A stretch of DNA of 64,000 nucleotides, taken from contig JBHGNT010000004.1 of the NCBI GenBank assembly GCA_043228905.1, positions 8,370,001-8,434,000 of the forward strand, read 5' to 3'. Both the position numbers and the translations under genes were made by a program. Shown in pieces: positions 33,101 through 42,773 of this stretch. The notes under the pieces were generated by a model. The model had not been told where the DNA came from. It saw only the letters and a list, made by a program, of their open reading frames with translations, and did no database searches. Source of the stretch: Azolla caroliniana. Lineage: Eukaryota; Polypodiophyta. Within the stretch, counting starts at the first letter, position 1, and every line of letters begins with the position of its first letter.

Positions 33101-34253
33101 TCAATCGAACCTCCGGAACGTGTCGGACATCCTTCAGCAGCATTTTGCATCCGGTCGGGGTTGTCAACCACACGTCTCCTATGCCGGCAATCCGGCACGT
33201 ACCTTCATTTCCCATCCAAACACAGCCATGCTCACCGGCTGTGTAGGATGAGAAGTATCTTCTTTCCGGGGTCAGGTGGAACGACGCTCCGGAATCGACC
33301 ACCCAGGTAGTCTCATCGCCGGCAATGTTTAGTTCACCTTCTTCGGTGATGAGCATGATCTCCTCTTCACTTGCCGCGAGTGCCGTCGTTCCTTTCCGGT
33401 CCTGCCCTCGCCGATCCGAACCATTCCGGTCCGTGGCTCCCCGGTAAGCACCGTTCCGTTCCGAAGACTTCTTCGAATCGGTGTCGTCGGCTCCGTTGTC
33501 TTTTCGGTAATGCCGACAATTCTTTCGGAAGTGCCCCGGCTTCCCACAGTGGAAGCATGTGGGCCTTCCTCTTGACTGCGACCGGGTCCCCGACTTCTCC
33601 CGTCTTTGCGGACTCCGGTTCCATTGTCTTCCCCGATCCGATTCGGTAAGCAGCGCCTTCGAGTCGGAGGCCGGTTCTTTATCTCTCCGACGCGCTTCTT
33701 CGTTCAAAATACTTGTCTTTACCGTTTGTAGGGACAAGTTATCTTCGGTGCAGGAGGTGCTGAGAGTCACCACCAAGTTCTCCCAGCTTTCCGGCAATGT
33801 ACACATCAGGATGATGGCTTGCATTGCATCCTCCAACGGGAACTTGATCGCCGCAAGCTGATTCACGAATCCCATGAACGTGCTTACGTGTTCCACCATA
33901 CTCTCGCCGTCCCGGTACTTAAGGTTCACTATCTTCCTCATCAGGGAGGTCCGGTTCAACGCATTCTTCCTCTCATAGAGGCCCGACAGCTTCCGCCACA
34001 TCTCATATGCGTTGGTGTCGTTCGCCACATGTTGTAGAACGCTCACGTCTACGTATTGCCGAATGGTTGCAACGGCTTTCCGGTTCAGAAGCCTCCATTC
34101 CGACTCAAGTACCCCCTTCGGTATTTCCGACCTGTCAATCGGTTCGTACAGGTCCCGAACAATCAGAAGATCCTCCATCTTGATCTTCCAGTCGGCGTAA
34201 TTCTGCGCATTCAGCACCATCATCCCCGGCTGCCCGCTGCCGCCGCCTTCCAT
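30180..34253 (-). CDS. Copia A gag-pol polyprotein, 1357 aa, full length with substitutions
   Basis: The frame is uninterrupted from ATG 34253 (MEGGGSGQPG). Domains are as in copia B: CCHC knuckle, protease VVDSGASFH, HHCC, integrase core, YVDD and RNase H. Two changes are notable: KKSLYELKQAPRQW where B and other copia RTs have KSLYGLKQ, and TTDAEYMA where B has TTEAEYMA. The latter replaces the probable catalytic Glu of RNase H by Asp (residue 1246). So this copy may be impaired although no stop has arisen. It is very similar to B elsewhere. Confidence 0.95.
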   Translation of the reverse strand: MEGGGSGQPGMMVLNAQNYADWKIKMEDLLIVRDLYEPIDRSEIPKGVLESEWRLLNRKAVATIRQYVDVSVLQHVANDTNAYEMWRKLSGLYERKNALNRTSLMRKIVNLKYRDGESMVEHVSTFMGFVNQLAAIKFPLEDAMQAIILMCTLPESWENLVVTLSTSCTEDNLSLQTVKTSILNEEARRRDKEPASDSKALLTESDRGRQWNRSPQRREKSGTRSQSRGRPTCFHCGKPGHFRKNCRHYRKDNGADDTDSKKSSERNGAYRGATDRNGSDRRGQDRKGTTALAASEEEIMLITEEGELNIAGDETTWVVDSGASFHLTPERRYFSSYTAGEHGCVWMGNEGTCRIAGIGDVWLTTPTGCKMLLKDVRHVPEVRLNLISARRLDDEGYTGSIRNGVMKFSKGSLIVARARKVNTLYLMNAWLCPEELNVAADTAGELWHKRLCHMSEKGMKRLAEDNLIPVKHVHLEKCTDCLAGKQNRTSFHSRPPTRRSAPLELVHTDVCQVETKSHGGAQYFVTFIDDHSQKLWTAPLKTKDQVLSIFKELHARVERESGKKLKAIRADNGGEYRGQFAEYCRSKGIRLEFTVPKTPELNGLAERMNRTIMERVRSMLAHAKLPKGFWAEAMSTATYVINRSPSVPLDGDTPQRVWTGREVSYRHLKVFGCLAYVHVAKDRRGKLDPKTRPCIFLGYGDDEFGYRVWDPVDKKIFRSRDIIFMENKTLADWESEKKMKSSKSTGEDQLYEEQSRPARDRLALEDPAEDSEETEPAEEDETDTGTGPDPEMDSDEEETEEPVTEAPERRYPLRERRAPRRFPEPEHVLLTDEGEPESFEEAKHDAQSRRWLSAMQDEMDSLHENHTYELVELPKGKRALRNKWVFKLKPGDAGNPPRYKARIVVKGFQQKKGVNFDEIFAPVVKMTSIRTVLSIAASMDLEVEQMDVKTAFLHGDLEEEIYMQQPEGFEKKGKEHLVCRLKKSLYELKQAPRQWYRKFDSFMTDEGYLKTQSDHCVFVKKFEGGDFLILLLYVDDMLIVGRDQVKIRMLKKALHRTFSMKDLGPARQILGMHIIRDRSKKQLWLSQEKYVTKVLKRFNMSEARPVGSTLPANCKLSSKQSPKTKAEKEDMMKVPYASAVGSLMYAMVCTRPDIGYAVGVVSRYMSNPGKEHWNAAKWILQYLKGTANVCLRFGSGKPELDGFTDSDMSADANTSRSTSGYVMTYAGGAVSWQSRLQKTVALSTTDAEYMAAVEAGKEIIWMKDFIRELGIRQEEYRLYCDSQSAIHLAKNAAYHSRTKHIQRRYHWIRERIEDKEFVLTKVHTDENGSDMLTKVLTPDKLEACRKRIGLERHPMPK

Positions 34254-34268
34254 TTTCTGCAGCAACTC

Positions 34269-34280
34269 GCTCTGATACCA
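34269..34280 (-). promoter_or_regulatory. Primer-binding site of copia A
   Basis: The sequence GCTCTGATACCA just left of the LTR edge at 34284 is the complement of TGGTATCAGAGC. Confidence 0.85.
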
Positions 34281-34283
34281 AAT

Positions 34284-34886
34284 TGATGGAAATTAATTGA
34301 CACTTTCCAAACTTCACCTCTCGGCCACAACCAAGGAAACACACGAATCGTTGTTGCAGAAAATGGGAAATGCAAAAAATAGAGTGGACACACGATTTAA
34401 CGTGGAAAACCCTGTACGGGAAAAAACCACGGGAGTACAAGACTCCAAACCAAAACTATGCACAGAGAAGTATACAATGGCGAGCTGCAAGGTGACGACC
34501 TTGAGCTCGCTGTCCTCGCCACAGGCGGCGGAAATACACAGAGGCGTCGACCTCTTCCTCTCTCACGCTCTATCTCTCTCACGGCTGCTCTCTCTTCACT
34601 CCTCTTGAGTGGAAAAACAGAAAAATGAGTAGCAACATTAAAACTGTTTGCCCTAAGTCATATTTATACACATATGACTTTGGGGCTATTTACAACTATA
34701 GCCTCAAGGGCCCTTAGCAAACATATTCATGGATATGTCCCCGCATCCGGATCTCTCTCCGGGTACATTCGTCATCCGGCTCCAAAGCCGGGGTCTTCAT
34801 CATCTGGTTCCGAAACCGAAACCGGGCTCGTCGGCATTCATCTCCGACATCCGACCATCCCATCCGAAGGGACCGTAATCCCAACA
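34284..34886 (-). repeat. Copia A 5' LTR (603 bp)
   Basis: Starts TGATGGAAATTAAT and ends GTAATCCCAACA. Its outer half (U5 side) differs from copia B's LTR while the U3 side is shared, so A and B are sister subfamilies and not one duplicated locus. Confidence 0.95.
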
Positions 34887-37800
34887 TATTCCTCCGAAGA
34901 TTTTTGGTATCCAGAAGGTTAAGGATGCAATGAATACCATTTGGATGACATCCCCATCAGCCCACGACCCCATACAGGTACAGGAGGAAAAGATTATTAA
35001 TTCTTCTTTGTTTCTTCAGAATGTGGCTAGGGAGGAGCTGGTAAGGTGTCAATAGCGTCTGCAATGCTTGAGGAAGGCAATCATCTTAGCTCAAAAGCTG
35101 ACGCAAGTGGACCCATGTTGTGCTTGGGCGAAAGACAGGCTGTAGGAGGCCACTAGGTTGCTGCAGGAGGTTAGACAACAACGTGAGCAATTCCTCTTCA
35201 GAAAGTCGGCAGCATGGTGGGCTGTCAAGGGAGATAAAGTTAACAGAGAGAGTCTTTTCTTACCAAGACTCCGAAACGGAGAGGAACACATATTCACAAT
35301 CTCAAACGGGAGGATGACTCAATGACGTTTGATCAAGAGGAAATCTTGCAAATTGCGACTAATTACTACAAAGAACTTTTAGCTCCTATGTTGACAAACG
35401 ACCCTCCAAGTAACTTGATCCATGATGTAATTACATGCTTGAAGACCAGGACTGGAGAGGCAGCTAAAGTGCACTTGTCAAAAGCCATAGAGGAGGAAGA
35501 GATTGTAGCGGGGCTAGACAAGATACATAGTATGGCTTGTCCTGGTGCTCACGGCCTTCCCAAAGCCTTCTTCAAGGAGTTTTGGGAGCAAATTTTTGCA
35601 AGCTTGAAAGCTGGACTGCAAGAAATGTGGAGAACGGGACGGATGCTGAGTAGCTTCAATGAAGGCTTGATCTACTTGATTCCGAAATCGGAGACTGCAT
35701 TGCACGAGATTAGACAATGGAGGCCCATTACGATTTTAAATCTAATTTATAAAAATTTTGCTAACATATTAGTGCAGAGAATCAAGCCCTTCCTAGGAGA
35801 TATCATCCAGTCCAATCAAACCGGTTTCATGGAGCATCGTTCTATTATGGACAACGTGATTTTGTTTTGGGAGGTTGATGGAACGGCGAAGGAGACCAAT
35901 CAAAACTTAGCTTGTCTGATGCTCGACTTCGAGAAAGCCTATGATCGAGTGCAATGGTCTTTCTTGGAAGAAGTGATGAAGGTCATTGAGCTACCATTGG
36001 AGTGGAGGTGTGCTGCCCAAGCCTTATATAGGAATGGCTCGAGTAAGGTGTTGATTGCAGGGAGGAAAGGAGCTCGAATCTTTCTAACTCGATCCATTAG
36101 GCAGGGTTGTCCTCTTGCCCCCTTTCTTTTCCTTTTTATTACTGAAGCAATGTCTACCCTTTTTAATAGTCAAGGGGCAAATCTTCATGGTCTTTCGATC
36201 CCTAACTCAAGGAAGTCCCTGTTGCACTCGGAGTTCGCGGACGATATGATGTTATACCTCCAAGAAAATGAAGCGAATCTTGAGAGGGCACAGAGTGCTA
36301 TTGAGCTCTTTTGCAAGGGCATCAAGCATGTCCATCAATTGGAAGAAGTCCAAGGGTTTTTGGATCAGCTTGGAGTCTGAGCCTGTTTGGAAGCTACTAG
36401 GTATGTGGGAACGTGGATTGGGGTAGATATTGACAAAGGAATTCAGTTGCAACAAGTTCAAAGCAAAATTTGTGACAAAATTCGCAACTGGTCAAGGATG
36501 AACTTATCTTTGGCTGGCAGGATCATAGTATCTAACCATGTGCTCTTGTCTACGTTATGGCATGCAGTTTCAGTGTGGATGTTTGACAAGCAAGCTATTC
36601 GTACAGAGTGCTATTGAGCTCTTTTGCAAGGGCATCAAGCATGTCCATCAATTGGAAGAAGTCCAAGGGTTTTTGGATCAGCTTGGAGTCTGAGCCTGTT
36701 TGGAAGCTACTAGGTATGTGGGAACGTGGATTGGGGTAGATATTGACAAAGGAATTCAGTTGCAACAAGTTCAAAGCAAAATTTGTGACAAAATTCGCAA
36801 CTGGTCAAGGATGAACTTATCTTTGGCTGGCAGGATCATAGTATCTAACCATGTGCTCTTGTCTACGTTATGGCATGCAGTTTCAGTGTGGATGTTTGAC
36901 AAGCAAGCTATTCGTACTGTTAAAGAGTGTACTAGAGGATTCCTTTGGGCTGAGATGAGGAAAGACAACGCGGAAGCCAAAGTATCATGGTCTATGTTGG
37001 TTCTTCCCAAAAGTAAGGGGGGTTTAGGAATGATTGACCCTGGATTGCAGAGTCAGGCATCAGGCATTGTTACGTAAGGTATTGGTAAGGAGCTTGCTAC
37101 CCGGTAACGAGTTATGGAAAACATTGATACATAATAGGAGCATTCTCTCGAGTCCAAGACTGGGTGGGCAATGGAAGTCACACAAAGCATGGCCTTTTTG
37201 TATGGACTTAAAGTTGAGGAAATCTAACCGTTTGGCTGATCGTACTTGTATGTCAGTGATGCAGGCGTGGAGTATGCTCCGAGGGCATCTAAGTCAGAAT
37301 CGTCCAAGTACTAGTGCTGAATGGATGCGCCAACCCCTATTGTGGAACGAGACCGTACAATCGCCAAAAGGAACGATGCTTGGACAAAGCAAGCACATGG
37401 CGTGGGCTATATTGTATTGTCTAGGGATACACTCGGTGGCTGATTGGATGCGGTTGTCTGGCAATAATCGTGATCAATTATATGAAGACATGGGAAAGGT
37501 CAGAAATGGTAGAAAGTTGCTTGACGTAGTCAATACAATTGTCTCCTCGCTTCCTATTGGTAATGAGGAAGAGGGTGAATGGTCCGGACAATGTGATGAT
37601 ACCGAAAAAATTATCAATGTCAGGGGTCTAGGAAAGAATGGGAAGACTGTCCAGATGGGATTATTAGATGAAAGTGCAGGCTGGTACCCGATTAGAATTG
37701 TGGCAAGAGACAGAAAGAAATGGAAGGTGAATCCACTAGTCGAAGAGGTTGAGGAGGACTAGATCTTGTACGTGGTTGAAGGCAAGCCTCTTGAGCGCAT

Positions 37801-38592
37801 AGAATGGGATCCTGCTGAATATACCTGGAAAGGAGAAGAAGATAAATCATTAGGTTTCTTCGAATACCCGACGTGCTTGAGGAGAAAGTTAGGTTCGTAT
37901 CGTGAGAAGTGTGCCAACAAGTGGACTCATGCAGCTATCGATTCAGTTTTCATGGATAGAACCAGGAGCAGGATATGGAACTCATCCCTTCCCAAGCGGA
38001 TCAAAGTGTTTTTCTGGTTAATCACCCATCGGGCTGTTCCAACGGGAGAGTGGCTTGGGAATAGAGGTGGCATGAGTGGCTGCAAGGCCTATAGTGTGAG
38101 CTTGGAGGACATCGCTCATTGTTTGTGGTGTTGCCCACGAGCGCAAGAAATTTGGCTGAGGAGCTTAAGAATCTTGGCTCGGTTCGGGGTTGAGGTTCAT
38201 GTATCGAGTGCAACAATCACTTGGTTGGCCATTGAATCGGCCTCGTGGTTTCAAGGGTGGAATGGAAACAATCCTTCTTTATAGGTGATGCAATGATCTA
38301 TGCAACCAACGCAAGGAGGTTTATTCTTCTTACAGGAACGCTACGTGGACATATGGGTATTAGTGGTCGGCCTTACAGTCTGGCAAGTGCGGGTATCTAG
38401 GTGCAAGGAGAATTTAATGATGATTTGGTTTAATCTTATTTCTACGTTGCGAGGAGAGTTTGAAAGTCTTCAAGGATCATCTGACGCAAGTGAAGAAGTT
38501 AGAGTTCGTTTCCTTCTTAAATGGAGCGGTTCGTCGATGCTGCAGATAATAGATGGTAAAGTGAAGTGGAATTATCAACCACCACGATGGGT
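34887..38592 (+). pseudogene. LINE-beta ORF2, second part: reverse transcriptase and zf-RVT
   Basis: Resumes in frame after copia A. The RT (35322-36380 as one frame) has IPKSETALHEIRQWRPI, LDFEKAYDRVQW, IRQGCPLAPF and an intact FADD box (SEFADDMML near 36235). A frame break follows at about 36330. A 313-bp tandem duplication then repeats part of the thumb region, followed by connector (37034-37762). The zf-RVT end has LPKRIKVFFWLITHRAVPT and HCLWCCPRAQEIW (37766-38284), and the tail runs to about 38620. Frameshifts and stops make it inactive. Confidence 0.9.
36291..36916 (+). repeat. Perfect 313-bp tandem duplication in LINE-beta ORF2
   Basis: 36291-36603 and 36604-36916 appear identical base for base (both start CAGAGTGCTATTGAGCTC, both end CTATTCGTA). 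Confidence 0.95.
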
Positions 38593-38644
38593 GTTCCCTC
38601 CGAGTGTACTGAACATCTAGATGGGTGCTGCCATGAGGAGTGAA

Positions 38645-39004
38645 TGTTAGGAAACAGGTTCCTCCGGATGGGAAGTGAGAAGAATAGTACTGATGAGTAA
38701 ACTCGGCCGAATGTGGACTACCCGGCTACGGAAGACCCAGTGAGAACCGGATGAGGAGTACCCGGCTACGGAAGACCCGGTGAGAACCGGATGAGGAGTA
38801 CCCGGCAAGAGCCGGATGATGAAGGCCCGATGAGAAGTGCTCACCGGATAAAGGGACATATTCGTAAATATGTCTTCTGAGAGTCCATCAGGGCTATATT
38901 TGTAAATAGCCGAAAAATCATATTAGTATAAATATGGCTTAGGGCAAACTTAGAAGGGCGTTGTTGTCATTCTTGTTGACGCAAGATTAGAGAGCGCAAC
39001 AGTG

Positions 39005-39042
<38 letters not shown>

Positions 39043-39321
39043 AACGAAGAGGTCGTTGCCTCTGTTGTAACCGCCGCCTGTGGCGAAGATCGTGAGCACG
39101 AGGTCGTTGCCTCCGTGAGCTCACTGTTGGAATCATTGTGATATAGTGATAGTTTGGAGTCTGTGAACTCCCGTGGTTTTTCCCTCTCAGGTTTTTCCAC
39201 GTTAAACATTCTGTGTACTCTTCTCTCCTTTGTGTCATGCGTTCACTATCCGTTTTCTGTGTTTGATTTTAGACTCAGTTGTGGCCGAGCGTGGTTCATC
39301 GGGAGTGTGTAGTTCCTGTCA
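38645..39321 (+). mobile_element. Solo LTR D (677 bp) in the LINE-beta 3' UTR
   Basis: Starts TGTTAGGAAACAGG, ends TTCCTGTCA, with perfect target duplication GTGAA at 38640-38644 and 39322-39326. It has the same family features as the 3' LTR of copia C, with a shorter and diverged U3 array and a long GA tract (about 39009-39040). No internal sequence: an element reduced by LTR-LTR recombination. Confidence 0.94.
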
Positions 39322-39326
39322 GTGAA

Positions 39327-39561
39327 TGGAGGACATCTATGCTAAATTCTATTTTGTATGAGGTTCACGTGGAGAATATGCGTTCGAGTAAAGCTATACA
39401 CATAGAATGATGTGGTGCTTTGGAGTTGTTTTTTTTTTGTTGTTTCATCTCCACTTATTGTTTTCCTTTGACATGCAAGATGTCGTGTAAGATATGAGTT
39501 GTAAATTATCCTTTGTACATTGCTTAACTAATGGAAGTAGTTTTTTTTTTGGAAAAAAAAG
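39327..39561 (+). other. LINE-beta 3' UTR and A-tail
   Basis: Continues the 3' UTR after the solo LTR and ends GTAGTTTTTTTTTTGGAAAAAAAAG. The A-run immediately before the 16-bp duplication is the retroposition tail. Confidence 0.8.
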
Positions 39562-39577
39562 AAGATATAGTTGTAGG
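39562..39577. repeat. Right 16-bp target-site duplication of LINE-beta
   Basis: Exact copy of 18663-18678 (AAGATATAGTTGTAGG). Confidence 0.93.
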
Positions 39578-39860
39578 CAATCGAACATTTCTTGGTGCGA
39601 TCAACCGAACTATTGGAACCCCACCCACTCTATCTATCCCAGAAGCATGTCCATCGTGCATAGCAATGAATTTACCTAGGAAAGTCCCAATGCGAGGAAG
39701 AACGTTCCTCCACTCCTTCCTCAAACCAGGGAATACCATCGTAAAAACCATGCTAGACTCCTGATCCTGCAAAATGTCATCCACCTTAACATGATGCAAC
39801 CATTTGTGAAAGGAAATCCACGCACCTTCCACACCCGCCTCCTTATGGTGGATTTAAGAG
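39578..39860 (-). pseudogene. LINE-alpha ORF1, N-terminal remnant (5'-truncated LINE)
   Basis: On the minus strand it encodes GVEGAWISFHKW, VFPGLRKEWRNVLPRIGTFLG and IDRVGGVPIVRLIAPR, the DUF4283-like region of plant LINE ORF1. Through the 16-bp site it runs into 18662 in the same frame (PTTIS then LPNLL), leading to the zinc knuckle. A stop precedes it at 39854-39856 and the domain's beginning is missing, so LINE-alpha is 5' truncated here, as is common for LINEs. Confidence 0.82.
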
Positions 39861-39864
39861 TGCT

Positions 39865-39910
39865 TTCTTTGCATTTTTAAATTGTGTTTCAGTGCCTTAG
39901 GAATTGGGGA
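39865..39910. repeat. Candidate right target-site duplication of LINE-alpha
   Basis: TTTCTTTGCATTTTTAAATT onward aligns with 11924-11970 at about 75 percent by eye. Confidence 0.45.
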
Positions 39911-40050
39911 TTGCTTTTTATCTTTTATCTTTTATGGAAAATAAAAGGCATACTCGTATGTTAGTTCTCTTTGTTGGAGGCATCAAGGACTGTGATACAA
40001 GCAACTAGTGATTTGTAGGATTGTAGGGCATCATGTCCACTATTTGCATT

Positions 40051-40495
40051 TGTTGAGAGATCAAGCTCAACTTAGTTTAGTTATTTAGTTAACCATGTAA
40101 CTTCGTAATTACCGAGATAGAATCTAGTTAGAAGTGTTGACTATAACGCCTTAAATAGGACTTTGTACTTAAAGTGGGATATTCTAGAGCCTCCACTCCT
40201 AACTACATTTAATATAGGACTTACACCTTAGTACCTATATTCTACTCACACATGTGCACCTTTGCACATGAGATGTATATATACCTCATTGTGGGTATTT
40301 TTGTATTTGATGATGATGATGCTAATTAAATATAGAGTTAATCATCCCCCATCTTGTATTGTTCATAAGTGTTAACTTCCTCTCTCTCTCTTCCTCTCAC
40401 ACACATACACACACATATCACTTAATCTTCCGCATATCAACTAATCACATAATTAGGTAATTATTAACCCCTAGTTAATTACCTAATTCTTAACA
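40051..40495 (+). repeat. Copia E 5' LTR (445 bp)
   Basis: Ends in TG and CA, has a TATATATAC block near 40277-40285, and CT and CA microsatellites near 40380-40420. It is followed at once by the primer site. Confidence 0.92.
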
Positions 40496-40510
40496 TGGTA
40501 TTAGAGCCTG
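40496..40510 (+). promoter_or_regulatory. Primer-binding site of copia E
   Basis: TGGTATTAGAGCCTG matches the initiator tRNA-Met site with one substitution from TGGTATCAGAGC. There is no spacer after the LTR. Confidence 0.85.
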
Positions 40511-40663
40511 TGGTTTAGAAAATCCACTAAGCCCACTCGATTCCGTGATTGTGTGTTTGATACGCCAACGACAAAATCTAGCTATCAGCTACCGTAGTGC
40601 TGCTACGTAGCACGTGTACATGATCGAAGGAAGGAAAGAAAAAACGGAATCCACTACAATCAA

Positions 40664-42773
40664 CATGAACACACAAATGGGTAGCTTGCTCCCTAGTGAA
40701 AAGCTAGACCGAAACAATTATTGATCTTGGGAGTACAAGATGAACCAATACCTTGTCGGCCAAGGGTATTGGCGATACATCAACAACTCTCAAGAAAATT
40801 GACCTGACCCAAAGAACGCCGAATACTCAACATGGGAGCAAGCGGTGAGTCGAGTAATGTATTGCTTGCCAACATGTGTCCACGACCACATGCTTCGCCA
40901 TATTTGAGATGCCAAGACGCCCAAAGAGGCATGGGAGAACTTAATGAAAATGTTCCCTGCCAACACAACCGCCCGAAAGCTTCAACTCCGACAAGAGTTG
41001 AACAACATTTGGCAAAAAGACATGTCTGTGTCGGACTACACCACCAAGATCAAGAGCATTTGCGACTCGCTTGGATCCATCAAAATAAACGTCGACGAAG
41101 AAGACATTGTTCAAGTATGATTGGGTGTCCTTGCACAACGATTCGACTCGTTGAGGACGACAATCTTGGTGAGGGAAAACCCTCCTTCGTTCTTCGACCT
41201 TCAATCATTGCTAATGGTTGAAGAGAACCACGCCCAAACCAAAACCAAGACATCGGAAGGACAAATGTTCTTCTCGAATTTGGATGGTGTTCGAGGACGA
41301 GGTTGAGGTGGTAGAAGAGGTCGATTTGACCCATCACACAAAGGGAACTCAAACCTTCGACAACAAGACGGAAGCCATCAAGGAACCTTTGGAAGAAGGG
41401 GGAGCTTCCATGCTGAACAAGGTCGGCAAATGAGGCCCGCAACTTGCAACTATTGCGGAAAAATCGGCCACCGCAAGGAGGATGGCCGAAATAGAAGAAG
41501 AGAGTCGGCTTCGACAAGTGAACAACTCACAAATTACGCCACCAACTCCAAATACGATGACTACGGCGGACTATTCGTAATGAGGCATAGAGCGAACTCT
41601 CTGTCAACCTCCGACTCCGCAAGCAAATCCAATTCGGAAGACGTGTGGTTTGTCGATTCCGGCGCCTCACATCACATGACATCCCACAAAGAGTGATTCA
41701 ATGACTTGTGTACCCCGGATCAACCCGACTTCATAGAGATGGGAGACAACACCACACATCCCATTTGGCACATCGGCAATGTCCCATTCCAGAAAGAAGG
41801 CGAGGAAACTTGCATCAAGAATGTCTTGCCTGTGCCCACAATAACGAAGAATTTGGTTTCCGTTGGCCAAATCGTGGAGCAAGACATGCAAGTCCTCTTC
41901 AACAATGAAGGTTATTTCATCAAGAAAGATGGCCGACTCATAGCCAAGGGATGTAGAGACGGTCGAATGTTGATCCTCGATTCAAATGAGGTGAAATCGG
42001 CCATGTACGCCAAAGGTCTCAAAACCGAGACAAGCATCGAGTGGCACAAAAGAATCGGCCACATAAATCTCTAATGGCTTCAAGCAATGCAATCAAAGGG
42101 AGTCATCATCGGACTTCCAGTATTCGAATCAAAACGAGTCGATCGAAAATGTGAAGCATGCCAACTCGAAAAACAACATCGACTCCCATTCGCGAAGGAG
42201 AGCCACGCAAGCAAATGCCTCCTCTACATCATACACTCGGATGTATGGGGACCGGCTCAAACGCCGACGATCGGCGGATGCCGATTTTATGTCACCTTCA
42301 TCGATGACTACTCGCGCTACGCGTGGATCTTCCCGATCAAGAAGAAGTGGGAAGTGTTCTCCCACTTCCAAAAGCTCAAGGGCCAAGTCAAAAAAGAAAC
42401 TAGTCGGCACATTCGATGCCTACATTCGGATGGAGGCAAGGAGTACTTCTCCAATGAATTCACCTCCTACCTCCAAAGTGAAGACATTCGGAGAGAATTC
42501 TCGTGCCGACACACACCCCAACAAAATGGAGTAGCCAAAAGGAAGAATTGGCAAATACCCGAGGTAGCACGTGCCATGTTACATGAGAAGCACATGCCAA
42601 ACTTCTATTCGGCCGACGTGGCATCCATGACCGTCTATCTCATGAATTGGTGCACCACTAATGGAGTGCATGAGCTAACTCCATACAAGCTCCTTGTCAG
42701 AAGGAAGCCGATCTTGTCGCACCTTAAGGTGTTCAGAAGCATTGCGAAGGTACGCATCCCGAACAAAAATTGA
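40664..42773 (+). pseudogene. Copia E gag, protease and integrase with stops
   Basis: From ATG 40664 (MNTQMGSLLPSEKLDRNNY) gag reads through LRQELNNIWQKDMSVSDYT in overlapping frames with stops. A zinc knuckle CNYCGKIGHRKEDG (about 41445-41487) has Gly instead of the last Cys. The protease is WFVDSGASHHMTSH (about 41647-41688). Preintegrase HKRIGH and CEACQLEKQH follow, then the integrase core SDVWGPAQ, HSDGGKEYF and HTPQQNGVAKRKN (catalytic Glu replaced, usually AERKN). At 42773 the frame ends and RT never appears. Confidence 0.88.

Larger units (their letters stand above)
24220..34886 (-). mobile_element. Copia A: complete copia element, interrupted by copia B in its 3' LTR
   Basis: Minus-strand element: 5' LTR 34284-34886, primer site, gag-pol 34253-30180, polypurine tract, and 3' LTR in two pieces (24220-24568 and 29916-30169, 603 bp in total, the same length as the 5' LTR). 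Flanks are GATTC (24215-24219) and TATTC (34887-34891), a target duplication with one mismatch. Excising it rejoins the LINE-beta ORF2 frame. I count about 9 LTR differences. Confidence 0.95.
18679..39561 (+). mobile_element. LINE-beta, L1-like, with three LTR-element insertions
   Basis: Plus-strand non-LTR retrotransposon flanked by a perfect 16-bp duplication and ending in GGAAAAAAAAG. Its own sequence is 18679-20355, 22858-24219, 34887-38644 and 39327-39561, about 7.0 kb. The rest is copia C, copia A (with B inside) and a solo LTR. Domains in order: ORF1 DUF4283-like region and CCHC knuckle, endonuclease, RT and zf-RVT. The length is that of a full plant L1, so the 5' end is probably complete. 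Confidence 0.9.

Noticed and set aside
24569-34886. Copia A and B being an assembly duplication of one element
   Set aside because: Different LTR ends and lengths, different target duplications, many coding differences and a clean nested structure.
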